Shown here piece after piece: positions 1-7,497 of a stretch of DNA of 44,545 nt (position 1 is the first letter of the stretch; every line of letters begins with the position of its first letter). Origin of the DNA: an uncultured Candidatus Actinomarina sp. (GTDB taxonomy: Bacteria; Actinomycetota; Acidimicrobiia; Actinomarinales; Actinomarinaceae); contig CABXDM010000005.1 in the NCBI GenBank assembly GCA_902510965.1, positions 1 to 44,545 on the forward strand, given 5' to 3'. The translations under genes and the position numbers were made by a program. The notes under the pieces were generated by a model, which was given only the letters and a program-made list of their open reading frames with translations, ran no database searches and was not told the DNA's origin.

Positions 1-815
1 TGAGATTGTCCTATTGCAGATAAAGTGTTTAACAAGTCAACTGTGCTGGCTCCCCAGTTGTTGGCTAAATTTTCATCTAAAAAGAAAACATTTCCACTTT
101 GTACTGCGGTAACCTCTCCCCATCCAACTCTTGTTGAGAGGTCTTTATTCAAATAGTCTGAGTGACCTACGACAATTAGATTTGGATTGGAGGCCAACAC
201 TTCTTCTTCTGAAAACTCAGGATATCCACTGCCAAATGGATCTTCTTTTAGGTTGGCAACATTGTTTATTCCCAAAAGATTATAGATTTCACCTATAAAA
301 GAATTCTCATTTATAGTGTATATTCCATAAGTAAATCCAATTTCATGAAAAACGGTTGTGTTTTCTGATGAAAAGTTTTGAATAATCTCTGCAACATCAC
401 TTTGCATTGCTGAAACGAGTTCTAATGATTCGTCAGATTTGTTTATTAGATTTCCAATTTCTTCAATTTGTGTATATACATCATCGAAATCTCTTGCGGG
501 AGGAAGTAAAGCATAATTTATTTCTAAGCTTTCTAACCCTTCAATGATCCCATTAAAATCAAAAGCTACCACTACAAGGTCAGGATTTAACTCCAATAAT
601 TCTTCAGCAGTAACAGTAAATGCATCAATTTTTTCAATAGGTAGTTCTGTTTCCGAGAATGAATCAACGCCAACTAAAAGACTTTCGCCTCCTAGAACTT
701 GGATGACTTCTGTGTGTGTAGTCGATAACGAAATAACTCTTTGTTCTATGCTTGACTCTTCAGAGCCTGTACACATCGTCATCAACGCGGCAAGAATTAG
801 TATCTTATATTTCAT
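1..815 (-). CDS. btuF: BtuF/TroA-type substrate-binding lipoprotein of an ABC importer, probably for cobalamin (partial)
   Basis: The reading frame is open through the left edge, so it is absent from the ORF track; about 271 codons are visible. It starts MKYKILILAALMTMCTG, a short lipoprotein-type signal with Cys at residue 15, although Met at -1 is unusual for a lipobox. The mature part reads VISLSTTHTEVIQVLGG early, then LLELNPDLVVVAF, and later VLASNPNLIVVGHSDY. This is the two-lobed pattern of helical-backbone metal/vitamin receptors (BtuF, FhuD, TroA-like). These proteins capture a corrinoid, haem or siderophore outside the membrane and hand it to a permease/ATPase, which would lie beyond the window. 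AAAGGA precedes the ATG. The cobalamin riboswitch in the leader is the main reason for choosing vitamin B12 over haem or iron as the ligand. The C-terminus is not seen. Confidence 0.85.
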   Translation of the reverse strand, partial: MKYKILILAALMTMCTGSEESSIEQRVISLSTTHTEVIQVLGGESLLVGVDSFSETELPIEKIDAFTVTAEELLELNPDLVVVAFDFNGIIEGLESLEINYALLPPARDFDDVYTQIEEIGNLINKSDESLELVSAMQSDVAEIIQNFSSENTTVFHEIGFTYGIYTINENSFIGEIYNLLGINNVANLKEDPFGSGYPEFSEEEVLASNPNLIVVGHSDYLNKDLSTRVGWGEVTAVQSGNVFFLDENLANNWGASTVDLLNTLSAIGQS

Positions 816-849
816 AATTTCCTTTCTTACCACGAGAAAAGATTGATAC

Positions 850-985
850 TCCATTCCTTCTCTCGAGGATTGTTGTTTTAATAAAACTAAAAAGGCGACC
901 TGACTTATCTTTCGAATTACAGTTGCGGGACAGTGTTAGAATTTCACTAACTTCGCTTTTTAATTTCTTTGTTTAAAAGATTGTA
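850..985 (-). promoter_or_regulatory. Cobalamin (B12) riboswitch in the leader of the btuF-like gene
   Basis: On the minus strand the leader contains GTGAAATTCTAACACTGTCC, then CCGCAACTGTAA, then AAGTCAGGTCGCC. These match, in order, the conserved core of cobalamin riboswitches (GTG..AAATTC, CxGTCCCGCAACTGTA, GAGTCAGG..CGCC B12 box). The core spans about 895-958. A-rich and T-rich flanks (AAAAAGCG / CGCCTTTTT) can form the closing P1 stem. Downstream, CGAGAGAAG and CTTTTCTCG can pair in a hairpin ahead of the ribosome-binding site. There is no strong T-tract after it, so control may act on translation rather than termination. Subclass and exact ends are not determined. The identification rests on motif recognition and was not tested with a covariance model. 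Confidence 0.85.
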
Positions 986-990
986 GCAAA

Positions 991-1482
991 TTATTCTGTG
1001 TCTTCTTCTTCGTTTTTAAGATTTTTTAATGTTTTTGAAAAAGTCATCATCATAGTTTCTTTATTGTCTTGGTTTTCGTCTTGTGAAGCTACTGGAGTAG
1101 TTTCTTGTGCTTCACTATAAGATTCTTCAAGAACGACTACTTCAATACCTCCAACTAGATCTGAAACGAGATTGTAGAAAAAAGCTCCAATTGTTGCTAA
1201 AGCTGTTTGTGTTAAAAGATAAACAGTCGCAAGAAATACAACTGATGAAAAAAGTGGTTCAATGTTCCCAACTAGTGATGCATCCGCATCAAGCAAAGCC
1301 AGCCTTCTAGCTATATCTTCTAGGCCTTGGGGAACCCCAGCATTTACGAGAAGTACCCAGAGTATGGAAAAACCCAAAACTATGGTTAGTGCGACAATAA
1401 AATTTAGAACAAATGTTACCTTTAAGACCGTCCATGGATCTATCTTTCTAATTATTCTTCTTACTCTGTTTACTTTGACCAT
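991..1482 (-). CDS. DUF3566-type transmembrane protein downstream of gyrA
   Basis: A 163-aa membrane protein starting MVKVNRVRRIIRKIDPWTV. The basic N-terminus is followed by a hydrophobic helix at about residues 21-47 (VLKVTFVLNFIVALTIVLGF...). A stretch with a DxDAS-like loop and a second long hydrophobic region at about 78-115 follow. The last 45 residues are acidic, Gln/Asn-rich and probably cytosolic. This layout and the position directly after gyrA match the actinobacterial DUF3566 family (the Rv0007 position in Mycobacterium). The family's function is not established, although the neighbourhood suggests a link to cell envelope or division. It lies two bases after the gyrA stop and is surely co-transcribed with gyrA. 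It is usually longer at the N-terminus in other Actinobacteria, where a Pro/Gly-rich tail precedes the membrane part; that tail is absent here. Confidence 0.8.
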   Translation of the reverse strand: MVKVNRVRRIIRKIDPWTVLKVTFVLNFIVALTIVLGFSILWVLLVNAGVPQGLEDIARRLALLDADASLVGNIEPLFSSVVFLATVYLLTQTALATIGAFFYNLVSDLVGGIEVVVLEESYSEAQETTPVASQDENQDNKETMMMTFSKTLKNLKNEEEDTE

Positions 1483-1484
1483 TT

Positions 1485-3980
1485 TTAATCGCTCTTTATT
1501 GGAATAAAAGCAGATATTTCTTCTTCTTTCGCAAGTTTCATAACCCTGACCCCTTGAGCTGCTCTACTCATTTTTTTTATTTGTTTCACTGCACATCTTA
1601 TTGCGGTTCCACCTGTACTCATAAGCATAACCTCTGTATCTTCATCTACAGAACGTGCACCAATTAAATCTCCTTTTGCTTCTGTTACTTTCAAAGCCTT
1701 AACGCCCATTCCACCTCTTCCAGCTTTTCTAAACTCATCAAGATTTGTCCTCTTTCCGTATCCTTTTGCTGTTACAAATAATAAGGTTTCATCTCTAGAT
1801 GTTGCTGCTCCGACGACTTTATCTCCTTCACGGAGTTTTATACCCCTGACACCCATTGCTGTTCTTCCTTGTGGCTTAAGATTATTTTCATCAAATCTAA
1901 TAGCCTGACCTTTTCTGGAAACTAGAATCACATCTTCTTTTCCGGAGGTAGTTTTAACTGAGACAACCTTGTCTTCCTCTTTAAGTTTTATTGCTTGTAA
2001 TGATTTATAGTTTGAATCAAAATCTTTAAATGCAGATTTTTTAACTGTTCCTTTTTCAGTCATAATTAAAAGAAACTTCTCTGTCTCATAATCTCTTGTA
2101 TCAATAATGGCCTGAACTTTCTCATCTTGGGACATCGAAAGTACATTGTGGATTAGTGAACCTTGTGCTGTTCTTGTTGTTTTAGGTAACTCGTGAGCTT
2201 TTGCCCTATAAACTTTTCCTTGATCTGTAAAAAATAGTAAATATGCATGTACGGAAGTAGATAGTAAATGTTCAATAACATCCTCATCAGATGAAGCCGC
2301 TTTTACGCCCTTACCGCCCCTACCTTGTTTTTTATAAGCAGTAGAAGGAACGGATTTTACATAACCATTTGCAGAGACTGATACAATAATTTCTTCATCT
2401 TCAATCAGATCTTCAATTGAGACTTCACCAACATCTGGCACAATGCGTGATCTTCTTTCGTCACCAAATTTTTTAGTTATCTCCTCAAGTTCTTCAACGA
2501 GAATATCATCTTGTTTTTTTCTACTTTTAAGAATCGTTGCTAATTCTTTGATTGTTTTTTTAAGTTCTACTTTTTCCTCTTCCAGTTTCTCTCGCTCTAG
2601 CGCGGTTAATCTTCGTAGTGGCATATCAAGAATGTGTGATGCTTGGATTTCAGAAAGTTTGAATTTTTTCATTAAAGAAGTTCTTGCTGTTTCCGCATCT
2701 TTTGAAGCGCGTATAACCTTTATAATTTGGTCTATTTTATCTAAAGCTAATATCAAACCTTCAACAATGTGAAGTCTGTCTTCAGCTTTTTTTAATCTGT
2801 ATTGAGTTCTTCTTTGTATAACGTCAATTTGGTGTTCTATGTAATAGTTAATTAATTGTGGGACAGACAAAACCTTAGGTACGCCGTCAACAAGGGCGAC
2901 TGAATTTACCGCAAAAGTATCTTGTAATTGTGTTTGTTTAAATAAATGATTTAGAACAACTTGTGGAACCGCGTCTCTTTTTAGTTCAATAACTAATCTT
3001 GTACCGTTTCTATCACTACTTTCATTTCTTAAATCAGAAACTCCTGTTAGTTTTTTATCTTGAACTAAGGATGCAATTTTTTCCATGATTCTATCAATTG
3101 AGGCTTGGTACGGAAGTTCTTTTACAATAATTGCAGATTTACCTTTTCCAAGTTCTTCAACATCAGCAACAGCTCTTAATTTAATAGAGCCTCTGCCTTT
3201 TAGGATCGCATCTTTAATTGTTGGTGTTTCTACAACAAGTCCGCCTGTTGGAAAATCGGGAGCTTTTATTATTTTTAAATAATCTGAGGGTTTTGGGTTT
3301 TTAGTATTTAATGTAAATTTAACAGCCTCAGTAATCTCTCTTAAATTGTATGGGGGCATATTTGTTGCCATTGCAACCGCAATACCTTCTGCACCGTTAA
3401 TAAGAAGATTTGGAAATCTTCCTGGTAAAACCTTTGGCTCAAAGCTCTCTCCTGAGTAGTTTGGTTCAAAAGTAACAGTATCTTCATCAATTCCATCTAG
3501 AAGTTGTGAAGATAGTGACGACATTCTTGATTCTGTGTACCTCATAGCAGCAGGTGGATCATCTGGTGTGCCAAAGTTTCCTTGTGGTTCTATTAATGGA
3601 TAGCGTGTACTGAAATGTTGTCCCAGTCTTACCAATGTTCCATAAATAGCATCATTTCCGTGTGGATGATAGTTACCCATTACGTCACCAACAACTTTTG
3701 AGCATTTTCTAAAAGGACCGGTAGGTCTTATTCCAGTTTCATACATTGAATACAATATCCTCCTCTGCACTGGTTTAAGTCCATCTTTTACATCTGGTAA
3801 AGCTCTTGAGACAATCACGGCCATTGCATAATCTAAAAATGATTTAGATATTTCGTCCTCAACTTGAATGGATGTTTCGTTATTAATTACTTTTGTTTCT
3901 ACATCTTTTTTAGCTGCTGGTTTTTTAGCTGCTGGTTTTTTAGCTGCTGGTTTTTTAGCTGCTGGTTTTTTTTCAACCAT
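1485..3980 (-). CDS. gyrA: DNA gyrase subunit A
   Basis: An 831-aa type II topoisomerase subunit that cuts and rejoins DNA. It carries a low-complexity N-terminal KKPAA-repeat extension (about residues 1-25), the winged-helix breakage-reunion domain with the active-site Tyr in AMRYTESRM (about residue 148), a long coiled-coil arm, and a C-terminal beta-pinwheel. The pinwheel's KKQGRGGKGV matches the GyrA box Q(R/K)RGGKG, so this is gyrase and not topoisomerase IV. The quinolone-pocket segment reads HPHGNDAIYGTLVR, where the family norm is HPHGD(S/A)xxYDxxVR. The usual Ser/Ala (E. coli 83) is Asp and the acidic residue at E. coli 87 is Gly. The ATG overlaps the gyrB stop by one base, so the two subunits are translationally coupled. 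Confidence 0.98.
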   Translation of the reverse strand: MVEKKPAAKKPAAKKPAAKKPAAKKDVETKVINNETSIQVEDEISKSFLDYAMAVIVSRALPDVKDGLKPVQRRILYSMYETGIRPTGPFRKCSKVVGDVMGNYHPHGNDAIYGTLVRLGQHFSTRYPLIEPQGNFGTPDDPPAAMRYTESRMSSLSSQLLDGIDEDTVTFEPNYSGESFEPKVLPGRFPNLLINGAEGIAVAMATNMPPYNLREITEAVKFTLNTKNPKPSDYLKIIKAPDFPTGGLVVETPTIKDAILKGRGSIKLRAVADVEELGKGKSAIIVKELPYQASIDRIMEKIASLVQDKKLTGVSDLRNESSDRNGTRLVIELKRDAVPQVVLNHLFKQTQLQDTFAVNSVALVDGVPKVLSVPQLINYYIEHQIDVIQRRTQYRLKKAEDRLHIVEGLILALDKIDQIIKVIRASKDAETARTSLMKKFKLSEIQASHILDMPLRRLTALEREKLEEEKVELKKTIKELATILKSRKKQDDILVEELEEITKKFGDERRSRIVPDVGEVSIEDLIEDEEIIVSVSANGYVKSVPSTAYKKQGRGGKGVKAASSDEDVIEHLLSTSVHAYLLFFTDQGKVYRAKAHELPKTTRTAQGSLIHNVLSMSQDEKVQAIIDTRDYETEKFLLIMTEKGTVKKSAFKDFDSNYKSLQAIKLKEEDKVVSVKTTSGKEDVILVSRKGQAIRFDENNLKPQGRTAMGVRGIKLREGDKVVGAATSRDETLLFVTAKGYGKRTNLDEFRKAGRGGMGVKALKVTEAKGDLIGARSVDEDTEVMLMSTGGTAIRCAVKQIKKMSRAAQGVRVMKLAKEEEISAFIPIKSD
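3906..3965 (-). repeat. Four exact copies of a 15-bp repeat encoding KPAAK units in GyrA
   Basis: The 15-mer TTTTTTAGCTGCTGG occurs four times without a mismatch and encodes Lys-Pro-Ala-Ala-Lys steps at the GyrA N-terminus. The exactness at DNA level suggests recent slippage-driven expansion, so copy number may vary between strains. Lys/Ala/Pro tails of this kind resemble histone-H1-like DNA-binding tails, so a non-specific DNA-binding role is conceivable, but nothing in the sequence proves it. Confidence 0.9.
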
Positions 3981-5902
3981 TAGACATCCAAAAATCTCAC
4001 GTCTTTTGCATTTTGTTCAATGAATGTCTTTCTTCTGGATACATCAGTACCCATTAGAACTTCAAACATATCTGCAGCTTTTGCTTCAGCTGCTTTTCCA
4101 TCAGCAATGTTAACTTTTATAAGAGTTCTTGATTCTGGATTCATAGCGGTATCCCAAAGTTCCCCGGCATTCATCTCACCTAATCCTTTGAATCGGGAAA
4201 TTATAAATTTTTTATTTTTATTTTCTTTTTTAAATTTGTCAAGTGCATCATCATCTTTAAGATAATTGACACCGCCTGTTGATTTTGCTCTGTATAAAGG
4301 AGGTTCTGCTATCCAGACCTTTCCTTCTTTAATTAAACCAGGCATAAATTTAAAAAAGAATGTTAGGAGTAGTGTCCTAATATGGGCACCATCAACATCT
4401 GCATCTGTGAGAAAAATTATTTTATCGTATCGAGATTCCTCTCCTTTATATTCAGTATTTATACCTGTTCCTATAGCTTTAATAAGTGAGCTAATTTCTT
4501 CATTTTGAAGCGCTCTGTTTTCTGTAACTTTTTGAACATTTATTATCTTTCCACGAATTGGAAGAATTGCTTGTGTTCTTGATTCTCGTGCTTGTTTAGC
4601 AGGACCGGCGGCAGAGTCACCCTCAACAATAAATAACTCACTTTCAGAGGGATCTTTTGAAGAACAGTCTGCAAGTTTTCCTGGTAATCCAGCTGTTTCG
4701 AGTATGCTTTTTCTTTTTGTTAATTCTCTGGCTTTCTTTGCACTCATTCTGGCTTTTGCAGCAAGTGCACATCTTTCTACAATGGCTCTTCCTTCTTTTG
4801 TGTTTTTTAATAACCATTTTGGAAATTCTTGGTTCACTAATACTTGAACTTTTGACTTCATTTCTGTATTACCAAGCTTTGTTTTTGTTTGTCCTTCAAA
4901 TTGGGGTTCTTGAACTCTTACCGAAACCACTCCTGTTAGACCTTCCCTTATGTCATCGCCAGTAAGGGAAATGTCTGAGTGAAGATTCCTAGATTTTGCA
5001 AAATCATTTATTGCTTTAGTGATTGCTGTTCTAAGACCCTCTTCGTGGGTTCCTCCTTCTAGTGTGTGGATATTATTAGCAAAACTTTTAATAGTTACTT
5101 CATCTTCTGCTTTCCATTGCATTGCTACCTCAATCTCAGAGTCTTTTGCTTTATCTGAGAATGAAATAACTTTATCGTGAAGTACTTCATGTCCATCGTT
5201 TAAATAATCAACAAAATCTATTAAACCGCCTTTATATAGAAATTCTTCTTTTGTTGCTGGTTTGACGCGGTTATCTTTTAATACAATTTTTAAACCTTTG
5301 TTTAAAAATGCTGTTTGTCTTATTCTTTCTGAAACTATGTTGTATTCAAAAGTCTGGGTTTCTGTAAATATTTTTGGATCTGGTAAAAAGTTAACCTTTG
5401 TTCCCGTTTTTTTTGAGGGCTTGCCTTTTTTAATTTTTGATGTTGGTTTTCCAAAATCAAAATTTTGACTCCAAACATGTTCGTCTCTTTGTACCTCTAC
5501 CTTTACAAATGTCGACAACGCATTAACAACAGAAATACCAACCCCGTGTAATCCACCACTAACGGTGTATGCGCCTGATTCGAACTTACCTCCCGCGTGA
5601 AGAGTTGTTAGGACTGTTGTGAGAGCTGAAACTTTTGTTTTCGGATGTGGTTTAACTGGTATTCCGCTTCCGTTATCAGAAACAGTTACAGATCCATTTT
5701 TTTCGAGTTCTATTTCTATAGCTGTGCATCTTCCAGCCATAGCTTCATCAACTGAATTATCAACAACCTCCCAAATAAGGTGGTGTAAGCCAATGGGGCC
5801 GGTTGAGCCAATATACATGGCGGGTCTTTTACGAACAGCTTCAAGACCCTCAAGAATTTTTATATCTTTAGAATCGTAGGTGTTTGAATCTTTTTTTGGC
5901 AC
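3980..5902 (-). CDS. gyrB: DNA gyrase subunit B
   Basis: The 640-aa ATPase subunit of gyrase. The GHKL ATPase domain shows EVVDNSVDEAMAG (Mg-binding Asn), VSDNGSGIPV and SGGLHGVGISVVNALS. The transducer domain follows. The TOPRIM domain has the catalytic Glu in FIVEGDSAAGPAKQARE and the DxD pair in FLTDADVDGAHIRTLLLTFF. The C-terminal tail ends near KDVRFLDV, a normal GyrB ending without the Gram-negative insert, and the length is usual for Actinobacteria. It lies upstream of gyrA with a one-base overlap (ATG/stop) and downstream of the DUF721 gene by about 75 bases, in which no recF is present. The ATG has a weak Shine-Dalgarno sequence (TAGGAG) about 8 bases upstream. Confidence 0.98.
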   Translation of the reverse strand: MPKKDSNTYDSKDIKILEGLEAVRKRPAMYIGSTGPIGLHHLIWEVVDNSVDEAMAGRCTAIEIELEKNGSVTVSDNGSGIPVKPHPKTKVSALTTVLTTLHAGGKFESGAYTVSGGLHGVGISVVNALSTFVKVEVQRDEHVWSQNFDFGKPTSKIKKGKPSKKTGTKVNFLPDPKIFTETQTFEYNIVSERIRQTAFLNKGLKIVLKDNRVKPATKEEFLYKGGLIDFVDYLNDGHEVLHDKVISFSDKAKDSEIEVAMQWKAEDEVTIKSFANNIHTLEGGTHEEGLRTAITKAINDFAKSRNLHSDISLTGDDIREGLTGVVSVRVQEPQFEGQTKTKLGNTEMKSKVQVLVNQEFPKWLLKNTKEGRAIVERCALAAKARMSAKKARELTKRKSILETAGLPGKLADCSSKDPSESELFIVEGDSAAGPAKQARESRTQAILPIRGKIINVQKVTENRALQNEEISSLIKAIGTGINTEYKGEESRYDKIIFLTDADVDGAHIRTLLLTFFFKFMPGLIKEGKVWIAEPPLYRAKSTGGVNYLKDDDALDKFKKENKNKKFIISRFKGLGEMNAGELWDTAMNPESRTLIKVNIADGKAAEAKAADMFEVLMGTDVSRRKTFIEQNAKDVRFLDV

Positions 5903-5977
5903 AGATCTCCTAAGAAACGTCTCTATTTTTTTGTGTACAGCCCCTTGCTGAACTCTTATTTTAGTAGAAATACAAAG

Positions 5978-6265
5978 CTATTGTTGGTTATTCAATATTT
6001 GAACATCTATTGAAATTAGTTTTATTTCTGATTTTTTTTCGATATCTATTAGTATTTTTTGTTCTTCGAGTTGAATTAAATCTTTAACTCTTGAAGATTC
6101 CGTATAAATGATAGCTTTGTTTTTTAACACCGGTCCAATAGATATTTCTTTTGACCATTTGTATTTATTTTTGGAAAAATATTTTTCTATTTTTTTTGAT
6201 TTAGAAAAACTGATACCCAAATCGTTTGTTTCTGCGTTTATCTTGGTTGGGTGTTTTGATTCCAT
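5978..6265 (-). CDS. DUF721 / DciA-like small protein
   Basis: A 95-aa basic protein in the slot where Actinobacteria carry the DUF721 gene between recF and gyrB. The C-terminal part (KWSKEISIGPVLKNKAIIYTESSRVKDLIQLEEQKILIDIEKK) follows the DUF721 pattern: a beta strand with V..G.L.V.t.s..., then a helix with L......L...L. DUF721 includes DciA, which helps load the replicative helicase in bacteria lacking DnaC/DnaI. Its place next to dnaA and dnaN fits such a role, but the sequence is short and divergent. Its ATG overlaps the dnaN stop (TAATG), indicating coupled translation. Assignment relies mostly on synteny. Confidence 0.6.
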   Translation of the reverse strand: MESKHPTKINAETNDLGISFSKSKKIEKYFSKNKYKWSKEISIGPVLKNKAIIYTESSRVKDLIQLEEQKILIDIEKKSEIKLISIDVQILNNQQ

Positions 6266-7380
6266 TAATTGGGTCTAACCGGCATTAATAAGTATTTAAA
6301 GGTTTCATGTTCTCCTTGAATAACGACCGGTTTTTCGTTTCCTGAAAAACGTAGGTAAACGGTTTTACCATCTAAAACCTCAATTCCTTGAATTAAATAA
6401 TTGGGGTTAAACGACATGGTAAACCCCGTAATGTCACCTATATCCAAACCAAGAGTTTTTATCGAAACCTCTTCGCTTCCTCCGCCTATATCTTTGTTGA
6501 TTGTTGTTATTTTTAGAGTCTCTGGGTTTAAAATTTCGATTTTTACCGGTATAAAACCCTCTGCAACAACAGTTGCTCTATCTAAAGCTTCAAGTATGTC
6601 GCTTTTTTCAACCTCTATGGTGAAAAGGTTTTCTTTGGGAAAAAGGTTTATATAATCAGGAAATGTTCCTTCGAGTTTTCTTACTGAAGCGGAAAACTTA
6701 TTGTCATAAAAATGTAACTCTCTGTCCGTAGAATTAATTTCTATTTTTTCTTCTGTTTGCTCAAAAATTCTTGCTGTTTCGTTAAGGGATCTGAAAGAAA
6801 GTATTCCTGCGTCTTCAATTGGAAAGTTTGTTAAGTCGTGTGTTGCTAACCTGTAACTGTCTGTAGCGGCTAGTTCTGTTTTTTCGTTCGCGTTGTTGAA
6901 ATAAACTCCTGTCAAAATAGGTCTCCCACCCTCTGGGGAGGCAGCAATACCTACTTTTTTAAGGGATTCAAAAAGTTCGTTGGGTTCAACGCTTTGACTG
7001 TTTTTTTCATCGTAATTTTTTTGAAGTAAGGCTTCTGGGTATGCTTGATCGTCTAATTTTCTTAGAGTAAAGTTTAATTTTTTTTGTTCTACCCTAAGTT
7101 CACTACCTATGTCTGAAACAGTAACCTCGCCCCTTGGAAGTTTTCTAACTATATCAGAAAGTACCCTTGCGTTTATCAAAGCTTTTCCTTCTACCTCTAT
7201 GTCTGCAGTTGATTTTGCTTTAATAACAATGTCTAGATCTGAACCAATTACTTCTATAAAATTTTCATCAGTCCTAAAGTAGATGCCTTGTAGGGCTGGG
7301 GAAGCAGGTCTTGGGTCAACAATTCTTGATACTGTTGACACTATGTTCTTTAAATCTTCTGTTTTTATTTTGAACTTCAA
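6265..7380 (-). CDS. dnaN: DNA polymerase III beta sliding clamp
   Basis: A 371-aa ring-forming processivity clamp that tethers the replicative polymerase to DNA. It opens MKFKIKTEDLKNIVSTVSRIV and ends with the family-typical YLLMPVRPN. Internal landmarks are IGSDLDIVIKAK, FRSLNETARIFEQ and a TDSYRLATHDL segment typical of the middle domain. Length is normal (about 366-400). It lies 117 bases downstream of dnaA on the same strand and directly abuts the DUF721 gene. The usual actinobacterial partner recF is missing after it. AGGAG sits 5-6 bases upstream of the ATG (TAGGAGTAAA). Confidence 0.97.
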   Translation of the reverse strand: MKFKIKTEDLKNIVSTVSRIVDPRPASPALQGIYFRTDENFIEVIGSDLDIVIKAKSTADIEVEGKALINARVLSDIVRKLPRGEVTVSDIGSELRVEQKKLNFTLRKLDDQAYPEALLQKNYDEKNSQSVEPNELFESLKKVGIAASPEGGRPILTGVYFNNANEKTELAATDSYRLATHDLTNFPIEDAGILSFRSLNETARIFEQTEEKIEINSTDRELHFYDNKFSASVRKLEGTFPDYINLFPKENLFTIEVEKSDILEALDRATVVAEGFIPVKIEILNPETLKITTINKDIGGGSEEVSIKTLGLDIGDITGFTMSFNPNYLIQGIEVLDGKTVYLRFSGNEKPVVIQGEHETFKYLLMPVRPN

Positions 7381-7497
7381 TTTACTCCTATATATATTTA
7401 ATAATAATAAAGACGTCGGACATGTTGAAAACTTTATTTAAACCCATAAAACTATAGTTTTTGCTGTTGAACACTTTAAACAAAACAAACATAAAAA
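7381..7497 (-). other. dnaA-dnaN intergenic region, candidate part of oriC
   Basis: In many Actinobacteria oriC lies between dnaA and dnaN. Here the gap is only 117 bases and very AT-rich. On the minus strand two similar sequences stand in the same orientation about 40 bases apart: GTTTAAAGTGTTCAACAG and GTTTAAATAAAGTTTTCAACA. The TTTTCAACA/TGTTCAACA cores resemble DnaA boxes (TTATCCACA) but miss the consensus at two to three positions. Strand orientation of genes switches at the neighbouring dnaA/rpmH gap, which supports an origin in 7.4-9.07 kb. Whether this gap, the 8797-9069 gap, or both form the functional origin cannot be decided from sequence inspection. Confidence 0.35.
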
